Assembly: GCA_034432595.1 (NCBI GenBank) | Contig: DAOUBT010000059.1 | Span: 1-32,689, forward strand | Origin: DAOTZR01 sp034432595 | GTDB taxonomy: Bacteria; Chloroflexota; Anaerolineae; B4-G1; SLSP01 | Direction: 5' to 3' | DNA: 32,689 bases | Part shown: positions 16,106-25,014 of the stretch, piece after piece | How the letters are laid out: each line of letters starts with the position of its first letter | How positions within the stretch are numbered: position 1 is the stretch's first letter | Position numbers and translations under genes: made by a program | The notes under the pieces: model-generated | Seen by the model: the letters and a program-made list of their open reading frames with translations, nothing else | Told to the model about the DNA's origin: nothing | The model's database searches: none

Positions 16106-16957
16106 TCATAACTCTTCGCCAGTAATGTGGCGATAAATGGATTGCAGCTCTTCGTCGGAGTAGAAGTAGATGACCAGGCGTCCGCCTTTTGGGCCGGCGT
16201 GCAAGCGGACGCGCGTCCCCAGCCGTTTTTGGAAGCTCTCTTCCAGGGCGCGCACATCCGGCGCGGGACGCGAAACAGGGGCCGCAGGTTTGGGTTCGCG
16301 CAGGGTGTGCTGGACCAGGGCCTCGGTCTGCCGCACGGTCAGCTCGCGCTGCAGCACTAAGGCGAGCAACTGCTCCTGTTGCTGTGCGTCGGAGCAGCCC
16401 AACAGGGCGCGCGCGTGCCCCTCGCTGATGCGTCCATCCAGCAGGGCCTGCCGCACCGCGGGGGCGGCCTGCAAAAGGCGCAGGGTATTCGTCACCGCGA
16501 CGCGGCTTTTGCCCACGCGCCGCGCCACGTCACCCTGCGAAAGACCAAACTCCTCAATCAACTGCTTGTAAGCCAGCGCTTCTTCCAGAGGATTCAAGTC
16601 CGCGCGCTGGATATTTTCCACCAGGGCCAGTTCCAGCATCTGCTGCGGAGCCACATCCTTGATGAGCACCGGTACCCGTTCCAGACCGGCCAGGCGCGCG
16701 GCCCGCCAACGGCGCTCACCGGCGATGAGGATGTAGCCCCCCGCCCCATCGCGATTGACGACAAGGGGTTGCAGGATGCCATGTTCCCGAATCGAGGCGG
16801 CCAGCTCGCTGAGGGTGGACTCGTCAATAGGTGAGCGCGGTTGGTGCGGATTGGGCTTGATTTCGTCCCACCGCACCTCCACGATCCCTTGCTGTTCGCT
16901 CCCCTCTCCGGGAATAAGGGCTTCTAAGCCGCGACCTAAACCCCGTTGCGCGTTCAT
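16106..16957 (-). CDS. parB: Chromosome partitioning protein ParB
   Basis: ParB is a CTP-dependent DNA clamp that loads at parS sites near the origin and acts with ParA in segregation. This 283-residue protein starts at an ATG after GAGAGGAG. It has the N-terminal LGRGLEALIP motif (ParA contact region), the CTP-binding domain with NPHQPR and GERRWRAARLAG, ENIQRADLNPLEEA, and a helix-turn-helix (LSQGDVARRVGKSRVAVTNTLRLL). The C-terminal dimerisation domain is about 45 residues (VRLHAGPKGGRLVIYFYSDEEL). No parA gene is in the window and I saw no match to canonical parS (TGTTNCACGTGAAACA). A long palindrome array lies 154-545 bp upstream of the start, toward the next gene. dnaE follows 39 bp downstream. 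Confidence 0.95.
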   Translation of the reverse strand: MNAQRGLGRGLEALIPGEGSEQQGIVEVRWDEIKPNPHQPRSPIDESTLSELAASIREHGILQPLVVNRDGAGGYILIAGERRWRAARLAGLERVPVLIKDVAPQQMLELALVENIQRADLNPLEEALAYKQLIEEFGLSQGDVARRVGKSRVAVTNTLRLLQAAPAVRQALLDGRISEGHARALLGCSDAQQQEQLLALVLQRELTVRQTEALVQHTLREPKPAAPVSRPAPDVRALEESFQKRLGTRVRLHAGPKGGRLVIYFYSDEELQSIYRHITGEEL

Positions 16958-17111
16958 ATACTCCTCTCACACAGGCTTAATCTCTTTATACCCTAAATCG
17001 CTAATTTTGCACCTCGCGCGACGAGACGCCATAGCTTTTTTCCACAGGGAAGCGGGAAGGCCAGAGGGGTCTTCCTGTGGTAACGGATTCCCTTCAGCAG
17101 CGCAGGATGAA

Positions 17112-17502
17112 GCGCAAGATGAGTCTTGCGCCAGCGCAGGATGAATCCTGCGCCACGAAGGGGCCTTGCGCCATAGCGCAAGATAAATCTTGCGCCACGA
17201 AGGGGCCTTGTGCATGACGCAAGATAAATCTTGCGCCACGAAGGGGCCTTGCGCCATAGCGCAAGATAAATCTTGCGCCACGAAGAGGCCTCGCGCCAGC
17301 GCAGGATGAATCCTGCGCCACGAATGACCTTGTGCCATAGCGCAAGATAAATCTTGCGCCACGAAGGGGCCTTGTGCCATGACACAAGATAAATCTTGCG
17401 CCACGAAGGGGCCTTGCGCCAGCGCAGGATGAATCCTGCACCACGAAGGGGCCTTGCGCCATAGCGCAAGATAAATCTTGCGCCACAACTGGATCCTGCG
17501 CC
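17112..17502. repeat. Tandem array of about ten palindromic repeats (period 40-42 bp) upstream of parB
   Basis: Ten hairpin cores start at 17112, 17134, 17176, 17217, 17259, 17299, 17340, 17382, 17422 and 17464, with a degenerate half-copy at 17491-17502. Two core types alternate: GCGCAAGATAAATCTTGCGC and GCGCAGGATGAATCCTGCGC, each self-complementary with 9-bp arms. Both arms change together (AAG/CTT versus AGG/CCT), so base pairing is conserved. Spacers carry a conserved CCACGAAGGGGCCTTGCGCC. That spacer's TTGCGC can also pair with the next core's GCGCAA, allowing alternative hairpins. Spacing is 40, 41 or 42 bp (22 between the first two), not a multiple of three, so the long open frames crossing it are not a repeat protein. 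It may bind a protein, be transcribed as a parB leader, or be a REP-like family. Confidence 0.9.
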
Positions 17503-17534
17503 ACGGTTCTTCATGGCCCAGGCTGGCTGAGCTG

Positions 17535-17858
17535 CTACTTTTCTTGAGGGGAATCAGGCGGTGGGGACTGGACGGCGCGGCGCGCATCCTCCCACACTGA
17601 CGCAGGAATGAGCCGCAGCGCTATCCAGACGCCCAGCGGAATCAGGATCACATCATCCAAATGCCCCAGGATGGGAATGAAGTCGGGGATGAGGTCTATG
17701 GGACTGAGGGCGTAAGCCAGCACAAGCGCGAGCCAGGCGCGCGCGTACCAGGGCGTGCGCGGATCGCGATAGGCGATGCGCAGTGCGTCTATCTGACTGC
17801 GCATCACACGCCAGCGTTCTTTGAGGGTTGGATGTTTTGGGATGGTTTCGTCATTCAT
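17535..17858 (-). CDS. DUF1232 (YkvA-like) small membrane protein
   Basis: I chose the ATG at 17858 (107 aa) because the DUF1232 family begins shortly after it; longer open frame upstream would run through the divergent ubiX promoter. The core is RDPRTPWYARAWLALVLAYALSPIDLIPD in three short steps: a short amphipathic helix, a hydrophobic helix and the SPIDLIPDFIP signature, followed by GHLDDVILIPLGVWIALRLIP, a second hydrophobic helix. Members are small membrane proteins of unknown role. It is divergent from ubiX with 61 bp between starts, and its stop lies about 30 bp before the palindrome array. A weak Shine-Dalgarno is the only doubt about the start. Confidence 0.85.
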   Translation of the reverse strand: MNDETIPKHPTLKERWRVMRSQIDALRIAYRDPRTPWYARAWLALVLAYALSPIDLIPDFIPILGHLDDVILIPLGVWIALRLIPASVWEDARRAVQSPPPDSPQEK

Positions 17859-17873
17859 GCCAGGCTTTCCCCA

Positions 17874-17902
17874 TTTAACTGAGCCGTTTTTTGCCGTATA
17901 AT
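17874..17902 (+). promoter_or_regulatory. ubiX promoter
   Basis: TTTAAC (17874-17879), a 17-bp spacer and a perfect TATAAT (17897-17902) form a sigma70-type promoter. An AGGAGG at 17908-17913 precedes the ATG at 17920, so the expected leader is only about 12 nt long. Confidence 0.65.
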
Positions 17903-17919
17903 CAGGCAGGAGGTGCAGC

Positions 17920-18492
17920 ATGAACCCAAATCGTGTCGTGATCGGCATATCCGGCGCGAGCGGCGCCATTTACGGCTTGCGCCTGCTGCAAGCCCTGCGC
18001 GAGCTGGCCATCGAAAGTCACCTCGTGCTGACGCATGCGGGTGAGTTGACGGCGCAACAGGAGTTGGGCCTCACGCGCGCCGAAATTGAGGCTTACGCGA
18101 CGTGCGCCTATCCTCCCGATGCGATCGGAGCGGCGATTGCCAGCGGGTCCTTCGCCACGCGCGGCATGATTGTCGCACCCTGCTCCATGAAATCCCTCGC
18201 CGCCATCGCCCACAGTCACACCACCGACCTGCTCGCGCGCGCGGCGGACGTGACCCTGAAGGAGGGGCGTCCGCTGATTCTGATGGTGCGCGAAACCCCG
18301 CTGCATCTGGGGCATCTGCGCCTCATGGTGCAGGCAGCGGAAATCGGCGCTGTCATCTTTCCACCGGTACCGGCGTTTTACGCCCATCCGCAGACGCTTG
18401 ATGATATGGTGCAACACACGGTAGGGCGGATGCTCGCGCGGTTGGGCGTGGAGAATGCGTTCTACGCGCCGTGGCAGGGGCCGGCTACTTAG
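17920..18492 (+). CDS. ubiX: Flavin prenyltransferase UbiX
   Basis: UbiX joins dimethylallyl (mono)phosphate to reduced FMN to make prenylated FMN, the cofactor of UbiD-type decarboxylases. The 190-residue protein has the Rossmann-like FMN loop GISGASGAIYGLRLL (about 9-23), the central GMIVAPCSMKSLAAIAHS (about 86-103) and the C-terminal RETPLHLGHLRLM, all hallmark stretches. Length matches the family, which forms dodecamers. The start is fixed by AGGAGG seven bases upstream and a TATAAT promoter just beyond it. No UbiD partner is in the window. The last 8 bp overlap the end of the convergent thioesterase gene. Confidence 0.95.
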   Translation: MNPNRVVIGISGASGAIYGLRLLQALRELAIESHLVLTHAGELTAQQELGLTRAEIEAYATCAYPPDAIGAAIASGSFATRGMIVAPCSMKSLAAIAHSHTTDLLARAADVTLKEGRPLILMVRETPLHLGHLRLMVQAAEIGAVIFPPVPAFYAHPQTLDDMVQHTVGRMLARLGVENAFYAPWQGPAT

Positions 18493-18946
18493 CGCGACGT
18501 TGCCGTTCTTCCTCTATGATGGACCAGAGACGCACGGCCTCCGGTTCCTGCGGCGGCTCAACGTCAAGCCCGTGGGGGACGGTTTTGCCCTCAACAATTT
18601 TGGTGAAGGTGGCAAAACCATCCGTGATGCGGGTCCGGTCGTTGGTCAAGGGAGCGAGGGTAAAGCATTCCACATAGACGGTGATGCTGCTGCGCCCCAC
18701 GTAGACCACGCGCCCTTCCATCAACACCGTAGCGCCGTTTTCGGCGCTGCGCGTGAAATCCATCCCATGCAGACGCACGCACACGATGTTGCGCGGATCG
18801 CAGGCCAGGGCTTGCCGCGAGGTGAGAAAGCCCACTTCCACGAGCCATTCCGCCATGCGACCGGCGAAAAGCGTGCCATGGTGATTCAGGTCCACCGATT
18901 TGACGAGTCGGGTCGTAACGATGCGCGGCAGGTCTTCGATACGCAT
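18485..18946 (-). CDS. Acyl-CoA thioesterase, hotdog fold (YciA/BFIT-like)
   Basis: This 153-residue cytoplasmic protein shows the hotdog thioesterase pattern: strand, then DLNHHGTLFAGRMAEWLVE (about 19-37), where the Asn/His-x-Gly-x-Leu-Phe-Ala-Gly segment starts the central helix, followed by beta strands with RVVYVGRSSITVYVECF. These enzymes hydrolyse acyl-CoA thioesters; the chain length preferred cannot be told from sequence. A polypurine GGGGGG tract precedes the ATG at 18946. It converges with ubiX with an 8-bp overlap of coding ends. A lone copy of the array-type palindrome lies about 30 bp upstream of the start. Confidence 0.85.
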   Translation of the reverse strand: MRIEDLPRIVTTRLVKSVDLNHHGTLFAGRMAEWLVEVGFLTSRQALACDPRNIVCVRLHGMDFTRSAENGATVLMEGRVVYVGRSSITVYVECFTLAPLTNDRTRITDGFATFTKIVEGKTVPHGLDVEPPQEPEAVRLWSIIEEERQRRAK

Positions 18947-18973
18947 ATACCAATCCCCCCTTCTTCAAAGTTG

Positions 18974-18989
18974 TTGCGCCATGGCGCAA
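18974..18989. repeat. Solitary palindrome related to the array at 17112-17502
   Basis: TTGCGCCATGGCGCAA is a perfect 16-bp palindrome. It matches the spacer/core junction of the array (TTGCGCCATAGCGCAA) with one base changed. It lies between the tRNA-Glu terminator and the thioesterase start, so the repeat family is dispersed. Confidence 0.6.
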
Positions 18990-19005
18990 GGTGATGTCTG
19001 TGAGG

Positions 19006-19036
19006 AAAACAAAAACCACCTCCCGCAGGAGGTGGT
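19006..19036 (-). terminator. Rho-independent terminator of tRNA-Glu
   Basis: On the minus strand ACCACCTCC, a TGCG loop and GGAGGTGGT form a strong stem followed at once by TTTTTGTTTT. It begins five bases after the tRNA 3' end. Confidence 0.9.
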
Positions 19037-19040
19037 CAGG

Positions 19041-19113
19041 TGGCCCCAAGGGAATTCGAATCCCTGTTTCCGGCTTGAGAGGCCAGCGTCCTAGGCCGCT
19101 AGACGATGGGGCC
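19041..19113 (-). tRNA. tRNA-Glu (anticodon CTC)
   Basis: A complete cloverleaf reads on the minus strand. The acceptor GGCCCCA pairs perfectly with TGGGGCC. The D arm follows GTCTAGCGGCCTAGGAC. The anticodon stem CTGGC/GCCGG encloses the loop CTCTCAA with anticodon CTC (reads GAG). The T arm is AGGGA-TTCGAAT-TCCCT. The discriminator base is A, and the 3' CCA is not encoded (genome continues ACCT). A strong promoter and a terminator flank it, so it is a monocistronic unit. Confidence 0.96.
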
Positions 19114-19124
19114 ATGCGCGCTGT

Positions 19125-19152
19125 ATTGTACCAGAGGCGTGAATTTTGTCAA
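19125..19152 (-). promoter_or_regulatory. tRNA-Glu promoter
   Basis: On the minus strand a perfect TTGACA (19147-19152), a 16-bp spacer and TACAAT (19125-19130) preceded by TGG form a strong extended promoter about 12 bp before the mature tRNA 5' end. Confidence 0.8.
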
Positions 19153-19237
19153 TTGGCCTACTTTTTTCTCTTTGGCTCGCTGGATTTTTCCTCAAAGACA
19201 CAGGCCTGACAAGCCGTGTTGGATAGCCATGTTCATG

Positions 19238-20190
<953 letters not shown>

Positions 20191-20194
<4 letters not shown>

Positions 20195-21624
20195 GATGAT
20201 TTTCTCCAGACATAAACGCACTTACGAAGGGGTTCACGTCCATGTTCCCCCATTTGTTGGCTACTATTGCCTTTACCGTCTGGCAAAACGAAAATGCTTT
20301 CAATATGAAAACCTGATTGCTCTGCAATGTCAGAAAGGATCATGTCCACCGAAATACTCGCTCCGGCATAACGCACATTATCATTCACCATGAAGAGCAA
20401 AGCATTTGGCTTTAGAACACGAGCACTCTCGGCAATGACGCAGGCCATCTCATAAAAATAGCCCCTTACCATCCTGGGAATTCCGATATTGTTTAAAGCT
20501 TTCCGCGCCTTTTGGTCTTCCAGGTAATTGAGGATGGCTTGCAACAGTTCCTGCTTATCAGCAGCAGCCAGCGCTGTTGCCCATTGCGGATTAATGCTCA
20601 ACAAATCTTTTGGCCGATTCTCCACCGTACAACTCAGCATTTCCTGCCGCAGTTTCAACAAGGCCTGTTCATCTATGCCCAAAATGGCCAATTCCAGAGC
20701 GTAGGTCCGAGTGTAGTCATAGCGGTTGCAGTAAGGTGGAGAGGTCATAATCGCATCGTAGGTGTTATCAGGCAATTGTGGCAATATATGAAGACATGAA
20801 CCATCATACAGATGGATTTGACCGCGAAGTTTTGCAACAGGAAATAACGTTGTTTGATAATCAGGCGCAGCGTCTTCTAAAATCTCGTTGATCTTTTCAC
20901 AGATAGCTTGTTCAAACTCTGGAATTTCGCCCTTATCGAAGCTCTTCTTGCCATGTGTACGTCCGGATCGGTGATCCCAACGAAGGTATTGACCATCTTT
21001 TCGCGTAAAACTGACCGACTCCAGTACACACAGCAAAGCAAAACGCAAAACCGCCTGAACTCTACTATTTTCGCACTGGTATGCACCGATGTATTTTTCG
21101 ATGGCTTCTTTTGTTTTTTCAGGATAAGCCCCCTGGGTGATGCGGAGTTCTGACAACGGAACTCTTATTTCGGAGTGTTGCCAAACCTTCATCTTTGACC
21201 ATTGGCGCAATCTCTCGAAATCCTCAGGAGTGAAAGCGGCATCCAGAATCTGTTTGGCCCTGATGATTTCGTGTCCAATGGGTAACAATTCGATGCCGTC
21301 CGCATCTATACCCATTGCGCTTGCGGCAAACAGCGCTGTCCCACTGCCTGCAAAGGGGTCCAAAATTTTGCCCGCGGTGATACCATACTTATGAAACAAA
21401 TACTCGACCAAAGAGGCTGAAAACGCTTCTTTGAATTTGTACCAGCGATAAACAGGCCTATTTTTGTTCGCCTGAAAACTAACCAAAAGTCGAGAGAGTG
21501 AGGGTTGAAAGACAAACTTATTCCTGAAGCGTTGAAATAGCTGGGCATCCAGGTGGGTTATTTCGCTCAGAGCCACATTCTGCGCACTTGTCAAGACATC
21601 AGAAATTTCGAGCTGGTGCAACAT
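20191..21624 (-). CDS. DNA methyltransferase of the AvaI/BsoBI-type system (probably N4-cytosine)
   Basis: I chose the ATG at 21624 (477 aa), after an AGGGA site; the open frame extends upstream but that part has no family character. The S-adenosylmethionine loop is DPFAGSGT (89-96) and the catalytic motif is TSPPYCNRYDY (294-304). SPPY is typical of N4-cytosine enzymes, and about 200 residues between the two motifs probably hold target recognition. The enzyme would protect CYCGRG sites from the endonuclease encoded directly downstream, whose ATG overlaps this stop. Base composition is AT-rich compared with gyrB. No controller protein gene is seen between gyrB and this gene. The exact methylated base is inference from the motif. 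Confidence 0.9.
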
Positions 21625-21778
21625 GCTATCCCTGCACTCTCTTAAATTACGAAGAGAAAGATCAGTCCACATACCTGGCCAGCAACGACCTCTACATGGC
21701 CCCAGGCAAACTGTCCTATTTGTCATCCATGGCGAGCACGCCCGAAAGCCTTGAGGTCATTCCACTGAAAACCCAAGG

Positions 21779-23701
21779 CTAAATATCCAGGTTCTTCACC
21801 TCATGGGCATGGGACTGGATAAACTTGCGCCGCGGCGCCACCTCATCCCCCATCAACATGCTGAAGGTGCGATCCGCCGCTGCCGCGTCCTCGATGGTGA
21901 CCTGAATCAGTGTGCGCCGCGCGGGGTCCATGGTGGTTTCCCACAACTGCTCCGGGTTCATTTCGCCCAGACCCTTGTAGCGCTGAATTTCGACTTTGCG
22001 ATCCCCCAGCTCCTTGAGCAGCGCGTCCTTTTCCGCCTCGGTGTAGACATAGCGCACCTCTTTGCCCGCCTGAACGCGGTACAGCGGCGGCTGTGCGATG
22101 TAGAGATGCCCCTCCTCGATGAGCGGTTGCATGTAGCGGAAGAAGAAGGTGAGCAACAGGGTACGGATGTGCGCCCCGTCCACGTCCGCATCCGTCATCA
22201 ACACAATCCGCCCGTAGCGCAGGCCTTCCAGGTTGAATTGATCGCCAATGCCGGTGCCGAGGGCCGAAATCAAGGCCTGCACTTCCTTGTTGCTCAGGAT
22301 ACGGTCGAGGCTGGCGCGCTCCGTGTTGAGGATTTTGCCGCGCAGCGGTAAGATGGCCTGGAAGTGACGGTCGCGTCCCTGCTTGGCCGAACCGCCCGCG
22401 CTGTCACCCTCGACGATGAACAGCTCGGTCCGCGCCGGGTCACGCTCGGAGCAATCCGCCAGCTTGCCGGGCAGGGTCAGGCTCTCCAGGGCGCTCTTGC
22501 GGATGACCAGGTCGCGCGCCTTGCGCGCTGCCGCGCGCGCGCGGGAGGTGGTGAGACACTTCTCCACGATGCGCCGCGCAGCGCGGCTATCGCGTTCCAG
22601 GTACTCGCTCAACACCTCCGCCACGGCGGTTTCTACCGCCGCCTTCACTTCGGGATTCATCAGCTTGACCTTGGTCTGGCTTTCAAATTGCGGATCGGGC
22701 ACCTTGACGCTGATGACCGCCGTCAGGCCCTCGCGCACATCGTCACCGGTGAGGTTCGTGTCGCTATCCTTGAGCGCGCCGAGTTTGCGCGCCACATCGT
22801 TGATGGTGCGCGTGAGCGCGGCGCGGAAGCCAGTTAAATGCGCGCCTCCATCCGTCGTGTTGATGGTGTTGGCGAAGGTAAGCACCGTCTCGCTGTAGCT
22901 ATCGGCATACTGCAGGGCCACGTCCACCACCACCCCATCGAACTCGCGGTAGACGTAGATGGGGTCATGCAGGGCTTCGCGCGTGCGGTTGAGATAGCGC
23001 ACAAACGAGAGCACGCCGCCCTCGAAATAGAAAGTCATGCGCCGCAACGGCTCTTCGCGCTTATCAATCAAATCAATCGTCACCCCGCGCGTCACAAACG
23101 CCATCTCGCGGAAGCGCTGTGCCAGGGTCTCAAAGCTATAATCCACATCATGGAAGATGGTCGGGTCAAAACGGAAAGTGACCGTCGTCCCGGTTACATC
23201 GGGTTTGACCTTGCCAACTTTCTGTACCGGCGTTTGCGGGATACCGCGCTCGTAACGTTGATAGAAAAGGCCGCCATCGCGTCTGACGTAAACCTCCAAC
23301 CACTCCGAAAGCGCATTCACCGCTGAAACGCCCACGCCGTGCAAACCGCCTGAAACCTTATAGCCGCCACCACCGAACTTGCCGCCCGCGTGCAGGGTGG
23401 TCATCACCAACTGCAGCGCGGAAATATGCTTTTCGGGATGATCTTCCACCGGAATGCCGCGTCCGTTATCCTCCACCGATACGCTGCGGTCAGGGTTAAT
23501 GGTAACGCGGATGTGGTTACAGACGCCCGCAAGGGCCTCATCAATCGAGTTATCCACCACTTCATACACCAGATGATGGAGCGCGCGCACGTCCGTGCCG
23601 CCCACGTACATGCCGGGGCGACGGCGCACGGCTTCCAGGCCTTCCAGCACCTGAATGGTTGAAGCGTCATATTTGACCCCGTTCCCGTTTGTAACAGCCA
23701 T
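21779..23701 (-). CDS. gyrB: DNA gyrase subunit B
   Basis: The ATG at 23701 (640 aa) is preceded by AGGAGAAAAG; the frame stays open upstream but overlaps the next gene. GyrB supplies ATPase and Toprim parts of the supercoiling enzyme. The N-terminal GHKL ATPase shows EVVDNSIDEA (47-56), VEDNGRGIP (76-84) and GGGGYKVSGGLHGVG. The Toprim region has EGDSAGGSAKQGRDR, PLRGKILN and the acidic DADVDGAHIR. The C-terminus has RYKGLGEMNPEQLWETTMD. Length is normal without the insertion seen in proteobacterial GyrB. ParE is the alternative; motifs alone separate them poorly. gyrA is not in the window. It follows the membrane protein gene by 16 bp and precedes the restriction-modification genes by 154 bp. 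Confidence 0.93.
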   Translation of the reverse strand: MAVTNGNGVKYDASTIQVLEGLEAVRRRPGMYVGGTDVRALHHLVYEVVDNSIDEALAGVCNHIRVTINPDRSVSVEDNGRGIPVEDHPEKHISALQLVMTTLHAGGKFGGGGYKVSGGLHGVGVSAVNALSEWLEVYVRRDGGLFYQRYERGIPQTPVQKVGKVKPDVTGTTVTFRFDPTIFHDVDYSFETLAQRFREMAFVTRGVTIDLIDKREEPLRRMTFYFEGGVLSFVRYLNRTREALHDPIYVYREFDGVVVDVALQYADSYSETVLTFANTINTTDGGAHLTGFRAALTRTINDVARKLGALKDSDTNLTGDDVREGLTAVISVKVPDPQFESQTKVKLMNPEVKAAVETAVAEVLSEYLERDSRAARRIVEKCLTTSRARAAARKARDLVIRKSALESLTLPGKLADCSERDPARTELFIVEGDSAGGSAKQGRDRHFQAILPLRGKILNTERASLDRILSNKEVQALISALGTGIGDQFNLEGLRYGRIVLMTDADVDGAHIRTLLLTFFFRYMQPLIEEGHLYIAQPPLYRVQAGKEVRYVYTEAEKDALLKELGDRKVEIQRYKGLGEMNPEQLWETTMDPARRTLIQVTIEDAAAADRTFSMLMGDEVAPRRKFIQSHAHEVKNLDI

Positions 23702-23717
23702 CTTTTCTCCTAACCCT

Positions 23718-24722
23718 CTACGTATGGCGTGAAACCGAAACCTGCGTCCGTGCATTGGCGAAAGCTTTTTGCAAGGCGCTGATATAAGCGATGCGATCCG
23801 TGTAAAAAACGAACAACGTCGCCGTGAGGCCGGTGGCAATGAAAGCGTGACCGGCGATGCTCACCAGCAAAAGCCAGGATGAGGGCGCAGGGACTGCCCA
23901 AAGGAAGTTCAAGCCCTCGTACAAGACAAAACTCAATCCATACAACACCAACACACTGAAAAAATCCACCTGCACCAGCAGCAGCGCGTCGCGCAGCGCG
24001 TGCATTGGACGTTGCCCCATCGTGAACAGCGCGGGCACGGCCAGAATCAAGTGCATCCCCAGATAAATCCCGGCCACGAACACCGCCGAGAACAGGAATG
24101 TCCCCAGGCCTTGCGGCAGAGCACCGATGGCCAGCAACATCAGCACCCCTATGCCCAACAGAATAAACGGCACTTCCAGCGCCACCAAACCGATCAGGCG
24201 CACGGCCATGATGGGCCAGGCCTGTGGGCCGGGCAGAGGACTCTCACTTTGCGCCAGCAGCGTGCGGGCAATGCGTTGCAGATAAGCGGCATTCAGCCCC
24301 AATCCCAACACCAGAAGCAAGACGTACAACACCCATCCCATCCCTTCTGAAGTCGGTGACCAGATGGAACGCGCTATGGGCGCCTCGGCTGGCATGATGT
24401 GGGCCATGAGCGAAGGCATTCCCAAAACCGGTGCCGGATTAAGGGCGTAAAAGAGATTGTAATTCGTCCAGAAATCCTGAAGCGCGCTCGCCGAAATATC
24501 TTGCGCCCCTATGTTTTGCAAAAGCATGGACAGCGTTGCCGGGTCCATGGGAATGCTCAGGCGCGGACCGAGCCACAGGAACACGTCCAACAGCAACGGC
24601 GGCAACAGCAGGGCCGGATGGCGTGCCACCAGATCAAAACCCAGGTTTAAACACGCGAAAACGCTCTTCGGGCGCTCCGGCTTGCTGCTTTGTTCATCAC
24701 TATAATCATTCGGATTCGTCAT
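23718..24722 (-). CDS. Multi-pass membrane protein of unknown function
   Basis: This roughly 334-residue integral membrane protein has about six hydrophobic segments (near 36-52, 130-150, 172-200, 205-232, 245-272 and 278-305), a charged N-terminus and a short periplasmic-type region (70-125) rich in Pro and Met. I recognise no family. The ATG at 24722 has a GTG in frame at 24725 and no Shine-Dalgarno. An extended -10 box TGGTAAAAT ends six to nine bases upstream, so translation probably starts on a leaderless message. gyrB begins 16 bp after its stop, so the two may form one transcript, which would place gyrB under the same promoter. The role is unknown. Confidence 0.8.
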   Translation of the reverse strand: MTNPNDYSDEQSSKPERPKSVFACLNLGFDLVARHPALLLPPLLLDVFLWLGPRLSIPMDPATLSMLLQNIGAQDISASALQDFWTNYNLFYALNPAPVLGMPSLMAHIMPAEAPIARSIWSPTSEGMGWVLYVLLLVLGLGLNAAYLQRIARTLLAQSESPLPGPQAWPIMAVRLIGLVALEVPFILLGIGVLMLLAIGALPQGLGTFLFSAVFVAGIYLGMHLILAVPALFTMGQRPMHALRDALLLVQVDFFSVLVLYGLSFVLYEGLNFLWAVPAPSSWLLLVSIAGHAFIATGLTATLFVFYTDRIAYISALQKAFANARTQVSVSRHT

Positions 24723-24731
24723 CACGGGTCT

Positions 24732-24740
24732 ATTTTACCA
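24732..24740 (-). promoter_or_regulatory. Extended -10 promoter, possibly leaderless, for the membrane protein/gyrB unit
   Basis: On the minus strand the sequence is TGGTAAAAT with no good -35 hexamer. The expected transcription start falls on or next to the GTG (24725)/ATG (24722). The gene has no Shine-Dalgarno site, which fits a leaderless mRNA. Confidence 0.45.
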
Positions 24741-24801
24741 CGAAACCGGCAGGGCGGATTCCACTACCAGCCAGGATCATAGCAAATCCTTTGAGCGTTG
24801 G

Positions 24802-24822
24802 ACAGGCGAAGGGAATGCCTGT
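24802..24822. repeat. Small hairpin, copy 1 of a dispersed repeat
   Basis: ACAGGC and GCCTGT flank GAAGGGAAT. The stretch 24804-24829 matches 29015-29040 at 21 of 26 bases, so the two are copies of one short repeat. Confidence 0.4.
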
Positions 24823-24928
24823 GCCCACCCGTCCCCGCCTGAATGGGCTATTGCGCCGTGAGTCCGATCCGGGTTTTGGGCTAATCGAGCAGCCCCTGAC
24901 GACTTTGCAAAATTCATCTTTTTAACCC

Positions 24929-24957
24929 TTGAAAAATCCCCCTGGATATGTTATGAT
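24929..24957 (+). promoter_or_regulatory. Promoter of the small cysteine-rich protein gene
   Basis: TTGAAA (24929-24934), a 17-bp spacer and TATGAT (24952-24957) form a good sigma70-type promoter. The start codon lies 57 bp beyond it. Confidence 0.6.
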
Positions 24958-25014
24958 TAGCGCGCGTTTCTAACCTGCGGATGAATTCCGCATGTTGAGG
25001 GGATTTATTTTTGC

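Noticed and set aside
17112..17502. CRISPR array
   Set aside because: Spacers are as conserved as the repeats, the cores are self-complementary, and no cas gene is present.
16967..17587. Long open frames in three phases across the palindrome array, giving repeat proteins rich in AQG/CAM-type units
   Set aside because: The repeat period is 40-42 bp, not a multiple of three, all three frames are equally open, and no ribosome binding site supports a start. The openness results from the repeat lacking stop codons.
21588..21782. Plus-strand ORF between the methyltransferase and gyrB
   Set aside because: No ribosome binding site, overlaps the methyltransferase start, no recognisable content.
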